Of a DNA stretch of 64,000 nucleotides, positions 57,036 to 64,000 are shown in pieces. Both the position numbers and the translations under genes were made by a program. Position 1 is the stretch's first letter, and each line of letters starts with the position of its first letter. Under the pieces are notes generated by a model. That model searched no databases and had not been told where the DNA came from. It saw only the letters and a list, made by a program, of their open reading frames with translations. Source of the DNA: Cordylochernes scorpioides. Taxonomy: Eukaryota > Arthropoda > Arachnida > Pseudoscorpiones > Chernetidae. The DNA lies in NCBI GenBank assembly GCA_030710605.1, contig CP092886.1, forward strand, positions 52,774,305-52,838,304. Reading direction: 5' to 3'.

Positions 57036-57750
57036 AATTCTGTTGAAACAAGAACTGAAAATTAGAATGGTAGAAGACGCTAAGCTGATATATTGTTATA
57101 TATCGATTCTCTTTAGAGAATAAGCTACGCTGCCTGGAGTACAGAAGCACCATCTATGATTCCTTTCTTCCTGTGGTGAATCTGTATAAGACCTGTGGTC
57201 TTAATAAACCTTTGTGTTTGTGTTATTTAGTTTAATGAGTACCAAATGCATCCATTATAATTCGAAAATAAATTAGAAAAAATATATACGAAATTTGGCA
57301 AAATATAGAGATAGTATTTCTCAGCTATATAAATCTCTAGATAGTCCGATAAACAAAAATCACAATAACCCAATCGCCAATTAAATTTTAACATAAACCC
57401 TCGGTTATATTTAGAAGTATTTTTCAACATGAGAGAACAAGGAGGATATATAATCCTTATAATATTTACAATAATATTTGACCCAGGAACACGTCCAAGT
57501 GTTATCAATTAGATTTACAAAACGCCAATCTCAAATAGAAGGTCGTTATTTATTCTGGGAGCCTTTGATGGCTCAACCTAAATGTTGAGTTTAATTATCG
57601 AAAATTGCTTTTAAGGAAATTGAGGCGTGTCTAGGGCTCGGGATGAGCGCAGTCCTCTGAGAATTCTGAAAATAAGAATAATAACTGAATCTTTGAAACC
57701 TCTAGCAAAACAAACCTACAAATTATAATTTATGTGATGCACTAGCGCAC
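57036..57750. other. Unannotated AT-rich stretch
   Basis: Nothing recognised. Confidence 0.4.
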
Positions 57751-57985
57751 CATCTGTTATCAAAATTCGAAATTATTTTAAAGGCGTAAGCTTCTTTTTG
57801 AAAATAAACAATTTCTACTGCCCTTACTGCAATGGAAAAATTAATGGGAGGGCCTGGCTCATCAGTGGCGAACCCTCCCAGCGGTTTCGCCAGTTTAATC
57901 TACCAATTAATTTTTCCATTGCAGTAAGGGCAGTAGAAATTGTTTATTTTCTAAAAGAATCATACGCCTTTAAAATAATTTCGAA
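57751..57985. mobile_element. Family F fold-back element
   Basis: Arms at about 57765-57846 and 57903-57985 are inverted copies (TTTCTACTGCCCTTACTGCA then ATGGAAAAATTAATGG). The loop holds GGGCCTGGCTCATCAGTGGC and CCCTCCCAGCGGTTTCGCCA. The ATCTGTTATC edge on the left is the usual outer end. Confidence 0.8.
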
Positions 57986-58525
57986 TTATAATCTATGTAT
58001 TATTGCGTCGATTTTTTTAAACATTATAAAAATTGAAAGGAAACCAATTAAGTTATATTAACCTTATTTCATATAAAGAGATTTGGCTAGTGAGTAAAAT
58101 ACAATTACATGGAAGAGTAGGATATTCTCTGCCGAAGGCAAGGCAACGTGCTTGTTAGAGAAGGTCAAGGAAATAGAAAAAACCTGACCTCCATTAGATT
58201 AATTGATGTTTTATTTGTCATTCAGGGCGTTACGCTTTAAGATGGGAGTCAATTGAGCCATATATCACTTTGAAATATTTGTGAAAATTCAAAGTAAATA
58301 AATTATCCCTCCAGAAACAAGTATGCAGGAAGCTTTACAATTATTCGACATCACAAGGCTTTGTTATTCGGATTTCTTATCTCGTATCCTCAAATTTGTT
58401 ATTCTTGAAAGGAATAACTTATAGAACTAGTTTCTTTTCGCTTAAAATGAGTTTTTTTCTATAGAAAAATAAATTCTAAAGTCAAAAATTTTCAATATAA
58501 AATGTGTTGTGAATGTTTCGAGATA
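57986..58525. other. Unannotated AT-rich stretch
   Basis: Nothing recognised. Confidence 0.4.
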
Positions 58526-58744
58526 TAAATTTATTATAAAGCAATACTTAAAGTTTAACCGCATAAGTTTATTTTTATTTGTAAAAAATCAATTTTAATT
58601 TCAAAGAGAAATATCTAATATTTCAAACTTTTTGGATTACGTATGAAAAGGTTGAATATATGAAGAGTGATGGTCTATATATGATTGGATATGGTATGGA
58701 AGGGTGAAAATATGAAGAGTAATGGCGAACGGAAAAATAAAAGT

Positions 58745-58817
58745 GTCCAGGGGCGGGAATCGAACCCACAACCTTCTGCTTACCGGGCAGGTGCCATGTC
58801 CACTAGGCTACCCTGGA
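58745..58817 (-). pseudogene. tRNA-like sequence 1
   Basis: Reverse strand: acceptor TCCAGGG/CCCTGGA, T8, D arm GCC..GGC with TAGTGGACAT, anticodon stem around loop CCGGTAA, and T arm GTGGG-TTCGATT-CCCGC. Boxes A and B are good. Position 33 is C instead of the near-universal U, the anticodon would be GGT, and one anticodon-stem pair is mismatched. Better seen as a tRNA-derived repeat part than a working tRNA gene. Confidence 0.6.
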
Positions 58818-59188
58818 CGTATTTCTCCGTTCGTAACTAATACTTAAAGTAACTTATAAAACATTATAAATGACTGCGGCGTATGATTATAAAGCAATAC
58901 TTAAAGTTTAACCGCATAAGTTTATTTTTATTTGTGAAAAATCAATTTTAATTTCAAAGAGAAATATCTAATATTTCTAACTTTTTGGATGACGTATGAA
59001 AAGGTTGAATATATGAAGAGTGATGGTCTATATATGATTGGATGACGTATGGAAGGGTGAAAATATGAAGAGTAATGGCGAACGGAAAATGCGGTTAAAC
59101 TTTAAGTATTGCTTTATAATCATACGCCGCAGTCATTTATAATGTATTATAAGTTACTTTAAGTATTAGTTACAAACGGAGAAATACG

Positions 59189-59260
59189 TCCAGGGTAGCT
59201 AGTGGACATGGCACCTGCTCGGTAAGCAGAAGGTTGTGGGTTCGATTCCCGCCCCTGGAC
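59189..59260 (+). pseudogene. tRNA-like sequence 2
   Basis: As copy 1, but one C is lost in the D stem (TAGCTAGTGG) and the loop is TCGGTAA. Box B GGTTCGATTCC is intact. Confidence 0.6.
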
Positions 59261-59540
59261 ACTTTTATTTTTCCGTTCGCCATTACTCTTCATATTTTCA
59301 CCCTTCCATACGTCATCCAATCATATATAGACCATCACTCTTCATATATTCAACCTTTTCATACGTCATCCAAAAAGTTAGAAATATTAGATATTTCTCT
59401 TTGAAATTAAAATTGATTTTTCACAAATAAAAATAAACTTATGCGGTTAAACTTTAAGTATTGCTTTATAATCATGCGCCGCAGTCATTTATAATGTATT
59501 ATAAGTTACTTTAAGTATTAGTTACGAACGGAGAAATACG

Positions 59541-59612
59541 TCCAGGGTAGCCTAGTGGACATGGCACCTGCCCGGTAAGCAGAAGGTTGTGGGTTCGATT
59601 CCCGCCCTGGAC
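59541..59612 (+). pseudogene. tRNA-like sequence 3
   Basis: As copy 1 with a one-base deletion between T stem and acceptor (CCCGCCCTGGA). Confidence 0.6.
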
Positions 59613-59853
59613 ACTTTTTTTTTCCGTTCGCCATTACTCTTCATATATTTCACCTTTCCATACGTCATCCAATCATATATAGACCATCACTCTTCATATA
59701 TTCAACCTTTTCATACGTCATCCGAAAAGTTAGAAATATTAGATATTTCTCTTTGAAATTAAAATTGATTTTTCACAAATAAAAAGAAACTTATGCGGTT
59801 AAACTTTAAGTATTGCTTTATAATCATACGCCGCAGTCATTTATAATGTATTA

Positions 59854-60189
59854 TAAATTTATTAGTTTATAATTTTGTAATGGTTTAGAGAAAGTTTAAC
59901 TCATTCGTCTTTGGAAGCATTCAAGACAAGTAGAAAATCATTTTTAAATATGTATTAATTGAATTGATTTTAGTCCAATCAGTTTCAATTTGATATATAT
60001 TTCAATACATATGAAAAATAATATTTAATATATTTTTAAAAAATTGTTTAGTCTCAAATGCCGTCACTACAGGTTAAAGCACTCTTTGTGAAAAAATTAA
60101 ATTGAATATCAGAATCTGCCACTGAAGTTCTACGAGTGTTCCATACCTATAAATATATTAAAAGCGGCACATAACCCTTGAACTGTTCT
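59854..60189. other. Unannotated AT-rich stretch
   Basis: Nothing recognised. Confidence 0.4.
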
Positions 60190-60450
60190 CTATAAGGCGA
60201 ATGATAATGAGAAGACTGGATCTCTGGAAGTAAAACCTCGGAGTAGAGGACCATCGACATACAAGTCAGCGACTGTTACGGTTTGCCTCAAGTTGAAGCT
60301 ATTGAAACGTCATTCAGGTATGGAGAAGTAAGTGCTCGACAAGTTTCTCGACTACCGAATATTTCGTAGGGAACAGTTTGTAGAGAATTAGGAATTCTTC
60401 TTTAAAAAATAACGTACAAAATTCAAATATTTCAGGAGCTGAAAAATCAG
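60190..60450 (+). pseudogene. N-terminal transposase fragment (mariner/Tc1 type helix-turn-helix)
   Basis: Forward frames read VKPRSRGPSTYKSAT, then VSARQVSRLPNIS, a stop, and GTVCRELGILL, then TYKIQIFQELKN. This order matches the paired-type DNA-binding region of a common arthropod mariner/Tc1 lineage: 'GRP-T', a short S-R--a recognition helix, 'tV-riL--l-l-pYKiQ-vQeLk'. No catalytic domain follows. Confidence 0.55.
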
Positions 60451-60869
60451 AGATTTTTAGTATCTCTCTTTCTATCTCTCTCTCGTCAAAATTCGCTGCA
60501 TGGGTTTCAGGTAAACCGATATTTATGAAAACTAGCCGTCGAATGTTCTATTGATAAATGAAGTACAGGGGTTATTAAACGTAGTACAGGGGTAAGGTGA
60601 AAGGTTCCCGGTCTGACACAGAGATTGCATTCCAATCGGCAAAATATTAAGTTTCCGCCCTGCGCGCGCATATCGTTAGTTCGTAGGACAAGTTTCAACT
60701 TGTTCATGAAAGCAATTAAAATAAACGAGTCTTTGCAGTATACGTCTTGCACAGGTATATAATAAGAATATCAATAGAACAATATCTATTCAGAATTATC
60801 AAGTGAAAAATACACTCTTCTCAAACACAAGCCACTATAAACACCTAATAATGACACTGCTCTGGATCA
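60451..60869. other. Unannotated stretch
   Basis: CT-rich run at about 60465-60485 and a CGCGCGCAT patch. No gene recognised. Confidence 0.4.
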
Positions 60870-61346
60870 ACGATTAGGTGGATAAACGAAGAAAAAAAAG
60901 GCATTTCCTTATCGTGAAACTATAAGTTTCTGATGGCTTGCGCCATTTATCGGAATACGTATAATCTAATAGATGGCGAAAGCCATCAGCAACTTCTAGT
61001 TGCACGATCAGGAAATGATTTTTTTCTTCATTTATCCACCTGATCCTAGTGCAAATTCGATTTTGTACGATTTTTTCACATTTATTGGCCTTCTCACGTC
61101 ATTCCGATCCAAATACCTGTATCATGGTTTTTGAAGATGTCCCAAAGACCAGCTCTTTTTGGTCATTGAGTTACAGCTTACACCACGCTGACGAGCCCGA
61201 AAACGCGTACGTGGTTAGCATATCTTGATTAATAAAGACACGGAATAATTAAAAATCAACGATTAGATTATATTTATTCCGATAGATGGCGCAAGGCATT
61301 AGCAACTTTTAGTTGCACGATCAGGAAATGCCGTTTTTCTTCATAT
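60870..61346. mobile_element. Hammerhead-bearing unit cluster, 313-bp direct period plus inverted copy
   Basis: AGATGGCGAAAGCCATCAGC followed by a TTGCACGATCAGGAAATG block starts at 60971 and again at 61284 (period 313). A partial inverted copy (60877-60960, TTTCTGATGGCTTGCGCCAT) faces the first. The hammerhead motif at 61182-61215 lies between the direct repeats. Same family as 9200-9600 (shared CCCGAAA..CGCGTNCGTGGTT) and 16230-16345. Non-coding. Confidence 0.65.
61182..61215 (+). ncRNA. Hammerhead ribozyme motif with reduced stem II
   Basis: Stem I is ACCACG/CGTGGT (six pairs). The core CTGACGA is intact, followed by only GCCC before GAAA, then ACGCGTA with a predicted cut after GTA. Stem II appears to have lost one strand compared with 9416-9428. 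The core is right, but the ribozyme is probably weak or inactive. Confidence 0.65.
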
Positions 61347-61377
61347 ATATATATATATAATTTGTAACAGCTTTTCT

Positions 61378-62690
61378 ACAGCCCATAATCAATAGTAAGT
61401 CCTTTCCATTGCCAATTTCTAAAATACCGAAATTTATAAATGAAATACCTAACCTTGAAATACACAATAACCACATACTAGTTTCGTTTGATGTAGAAGC
61501 ATTTTATCCCCGTCTCCCTCACGAATTAATTATAGAAAACACTAGAACCTTTTTAATTGAAAATAACACAGATTTCTCAATTATTGAAAAAAATAATTGA
61601 TTTAATATCGTTATGTTCAAAAATAAACCTGTTCACATTTAATTCAAAAACATATAAACAGGTTAAAGGATCCCCCATGGGAAGCCCGTTATCCTCCCCT
61701 ACAGCTTAAATAGTTATGCGTGCTATAGACACGTGGATTACATCTCTATATCCTGAAGACATTATTATATATAGAAAATATATAGACGATATTTTTTGCA
61801 TATGTACAGACAGCCAACTTTCCCATATCCTAGCCTCCTTGAATAGTCATCATCCAAATATTAATTTTACAGTAGAAAAGGAGAATAATGAGTTCCTTTC
61901 TTTTTTAGATATTGAAATCATGAGAAGAGAAGATAAATACAGGTGTATATTATAAGCCATCCTTTATCCCAAACTACATTAAATATTCTTCATTCTGTCC
62001 TCTTAGCCATAAGATCAATACTATAAAAACATTATCTAAAATAATATTCACACATTGTTCTTTACCTCAATTAAAAACAGAAGAAACCAAAAATATTGTT
62101 AAAACTCTATTATCATCAGGTTACCCAAAATCCTTCATCCTAAGACATTCTATCAGACTGCAGAAAACACCAATTCAATAACCCAAAAGTCAGAAATTCA
62201 TAAAGCATTATTCATCATTCCATATTCCCTTCAATCAGTATCCATAGCTAGAACACTTAGAAAATATGGTATCAAAACTATGTACAATAAATCTCTAAAT
62301 TTAGGTAATATGATTAGAAACCCATTAACAAAGAATCAATCCAATATTCCACTTAATAAAAAAGAAACTATCTACTCCATATCTTGCAATAACTGTAGTT
62401 CTAAATATGTAGGGGAGATTGGGAGAAAAGTCCATAATAGAATAGCCGAACATAATAGCCGAACATAGGAATATTATCAATAGTGACCCAGATTTTTAAT
62501 AGTTCAACACATAAAGAAACAGGTCATACATTTAACTTATCTCAACCGATAGTGTATTATGACAATATTCATAGTAAATACAAAAGACCTTTAATAGAAT
62601 CTATGATAATCAAACAGCAAAAAAGCATAAACAGATGTATTGAAATATGAGAAACATACGAAACAATATTGGCAAATACTCGCCCATAGA
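61378..62690 (+). pseudogene. Penelope-like retroelement, reverse transcriptase and GIY-YIG endonuclease, decayed
   Basis: Order on the forward strand: LVSFDVEAFYPRLPHELI (reverse transcriptase motif A, about 61480-61530). After a shift at an A-run at about 61590, KQVKGSPMGSPLSSPTA (motif B, about 61650-61707) and one stop. Then YRKYIDDIFCICTD (YxDD motif, about 61759-61810) and FLSFLDIEI (about 61895-61920). Next, in another frame, YKPSFIPNYI and SSGYPKSFILRHS (thumb region, to about 62155). Finally IYSISCNNCSSKYVGEIGRK with RIAEHN (GIY-YIG, about 62370-62455) and a short shifted remainder to about 62650. The N-terminus is missing. Frameshifts and stops make it dead. It differs clearly in sequence from 23911-24371, so two Penelope-like lineages are present. 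Confidence 0.9.
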
Positions 62691-62922
62691 TTTAGGCACT
62701 CTTCTATATACAACACAATAGTTCATGAATTTATTTAATTTGAAGTCTCGAGATATTGTTCAACAAGCACGTATCATCCATCCACCACGCACGTATATTT
62801 CCAAAATATTTTGATTTTCCGACAGAAATAATGTAGTATATTTTTCTCTCATTATATAGTAGGGGTTTTCAAACTATATATATAAAAAATGTATTTAATA
62901 TTAAATTGTTAAAGTGATAATC

Positions 62923-62948
62923 CTGTTGAAGGACTGACAAGTCCGAAA
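62923..62948 (+). ncRNA. Hammerhead-like core at the Penelope-like element's 3' end
   Basis: CTGTTGA, AGGAC/GTCC with TGACAA loop, GAAA, then GCTTGAAAATGAAAGTTG. It lies about 260 bp past the endonuclease remnant. It is the same block as 22029-22054 and 36665-36690, which ties those solo ends to this Penelope lineage. Confidence 0.55.
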
Positions 62949-62982
62949 GCTTGAAAATGAAAGTTGTACAGCTTCATTTATT

Positions 62983-62987
<5 letters not shown>

Positions 62988-63033
<46 letters not shown>
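62988..63033. repeat. (TA)n microsatellite
   Basis: About 23 TA repeats at the boundary between the Penelope-like 3' end and the next repeat cluster. Confidence 0.95.
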
Positions 63034-63037
<4 letters not shown>

Positions 63038-63640
63038 AGACAAAGGTCGCCTCTCCCGTCAAAATAGACGTCAAAACTAGACGCCATCTATTGACCGTCA
63101 CCGCAAACTAGCGGTCTCGGGTCGGTGACAAAGCCACAACACCAGCTTTGGCAAACTGAAAAAGCGTCCACCTAAAGACCATGGTTTCGGGCTAATGGCC
63201 CTTGTCAGTCTAGGGCGGACTTTATTCCCTGAGATCCACACGGGATCTAATGGAATCTTGACAATCTGCCAAAGAGGTGTTTAGCTGGCAAAGTGGCTGG
63301 GCCAAATCTATGCCTAAAATATAGATGGAAATTTTGCCGGGAGGATATTGATCTAAAGAGACAAAGGTCGCCTCTCCCGTCAAAATAGACGTCAAAAACT
63401 AGACTCCATCTATTGACCGTCACCGCAAACTAAAGGTCTCGGGTCGGTGACAAAGCCACAACACTCTCTAGGTGGACGCTTTTCAGTTTGCCAAAGCTGG
63501 TGTTATGGCTTTGTCACCGACCCGAGACCGCTAGTTTGCGGTGACGGTCAATAGATGGCGTCTAGTTTTGACGTCTATTTTGACGGGAGAGGCGACCTTT
63601 GTCTCTTTAGATCAATATCCTCCCGGCAAAATTTCCATCC
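63034..63640. mobile_element. Hammerhead-bearing 321-bp unit cluster, direct plus inverted copies
   Basis: AAAGAGACAAAGGTCGCCTC starts at 63034 and 63355 (period 321). The second unit is cut at about 63474 and joined to an inverted partial unit (63475-63640) that ends ATCCTCCCGGCAAAATTTCC. Unit 1 carries a hammerhead on the reverse strand. The inverted copy starts within about 2 bases of the predicted ribozyme cut. Non-coding. A fragment is at 55868-55990. Confidence 0.75.
63166..63220 (-). ncRNA. Hammerhead ribozyme with full secondary structure but mutated G8
   Basis: Reverse strand: stem I GTCCGCC(C)TAGA pairs with TTTAGGTGGAC (eleven pairs, one bulged C, two G-U). The core is CTGACAA, stem II GGGC/GCCC with loop CATTA (reverse strand), then GAA. 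Stem III is ACC/GGT with loop AT, and the cut would follow GGTC. All three stems and the second core strand are right. The general-acid position G8 is A, so this copy should be inactive. Confidence 0.75.
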
Positions 63641-63659
63641 ATATATAAATATGTTATAA

Positions 63660-64000
63660 AGAAAAATATTGAGAGATTTTCTGCTTGTTTGAATTTTTGA
63701 TCATGTTGAGAATTATGGTAATGGTGATGCAGTCGTGGTTAAATCTTGAAATAAAAATAATAATGGTTTGATCAGAGGTTGCTTTAATTGAACCCATGGA
63801 ATATATATTAAAAAAAAAAACAATTTGATAAAAGTAATGTCTGGCTTAAGGCGAGTAGAATAAGGAAAACAAAAGATTATTCACATAATTTAAAAAAGTT
63901 TTGAGCCGGCCACCGGGAAACAACAACAAGGAGTTTTTATAAGGGAAGTCCCGACATCTGATGGTAGATATAAACAAATATTTGAATCTATGAAATATAT
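63660..64000 (+). repeat. Repeat family R, copy 3 (runs off the window)
   Basis: Contains GTCTGGCTTAAGGCGAGTAG, TTTTGAGCCGGCCACCGGGA, CAACAACAAGGAGTTTTTAT and GACATCTGATGG. Related to 22880-23175 and 8960-9680. Confidence 0.7.

Larger units (their letters stand above)
58530..59853. repeat. 352-bp tandem and inverted array carrying tRNA-like sequences
   Basis: In the right half TGCGGTTAAAC starts at 59090, 59442 and 59794, a period of exactly 352. In the left half the same unit lies inverted (GCAATACTTAAAG at 58541 and 58894, period 353). The halves meet at about 59089, where the inner left unit lacks its tRNA-like part. Each complete unit has one tRNA-like sequence and AT-rich flanks containing CATACGTCATCCAATCATAT. 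A decayed part of the unit also lies at 24690-24785 and 37850-37955, so it is a dispersed family. Confidence 0.9.

Noticed and set aside
58745..59612. Three functional tRNA genes
   Set aside because: C at position 33, a mismatched anticodon stem, single-base deletions in two copies, and their place inside a tandem repeat argue for tRNA-derived repeat modules.

Overview
The window is 64 kb of AT-rich eukaryotic nuclear DNA, most likely from an invertebrate animal and plausibly an arthropod. The reasons are several lineages of decayed mariner-type transposase, Penelope-like retroelements with reverse transcriptase and GIY-YIG remnants, hammerhead-ribozyme-like cores, long AT and CT microsatellites, and no long open reading frame. 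I cannot name the species. No complete host protein gene is visible. The best host candidate is a short terminal exon at 10288-10367. There are three runs of exactly 100 N (13261-13360, 32912-33011, 50461-50560), so the window is a scaffold of four contigs.

The main result concerns assembly. The third contig (33012-50460) aligns along its whole length to the end of contig 2 (18318-32728) followed by the start of contig 4 (50681-54945). Contig 2 ends inside a GC-richer insertion and contig 4 begins inside an insertion ending in a GAA-rich tail. Both insertion pieces are flanked by the same 15-bp sequence, which occurs once, uninterrupted, at 45762-45776 of contig 3. The simplest reading is that contig 3 is the other haplotype of a diploid. 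It lacks a retrotransposon insertion and was wrongly placed in the gap that the insertion caused. The two apparent large tandem duplications are then two alleles, and their differences are segregating variants.

Layout: 1-13260 holds old dispersed repeats, a reverse-strand mariner, a non-LTR reverse transcriptase fragment, a mariner copy with both ends (6773-8049), and a hammerhead-bearing repeat unit nested in another repeat (9200-9600). 13361-18317 holds two more mariner pseudogenes, a fold-back MITE and GC-rich fragments. 18318-32911 is haplotype 1, 33012-50460 is haplotype 2, and 50561-54945 is haplotype 1 again. Within these lie a mariner pseudogene, Penelope-like insertions, fold-back elements, 83-, 96- and 52-bp tandem arrays, a piggyBac-like MITE and a SINE-like insertion. 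54946-64000 holds a 352-bp tandem and inverted array carrying tRNA-like sequences, two hammerhead-bearing repeat clusters, and a decayed Penelope-like element with reverse transcriptase and endonuclease domains.

The coherent biological theme is a group of Penelope-type elements carrying hammerhead-like cores. Three insertions present in one haplotype and absent from the other each have 12-bp (one possibly 13-bp) target duplications, and two of them have inverted copies of their own 3' end at their 5' end. Separately, about 310-330 bp hammerhead-bearing units occur as partial tandem or inverted copies. One of these has an end within about 2 nt of the predicted ribozyme cut site.
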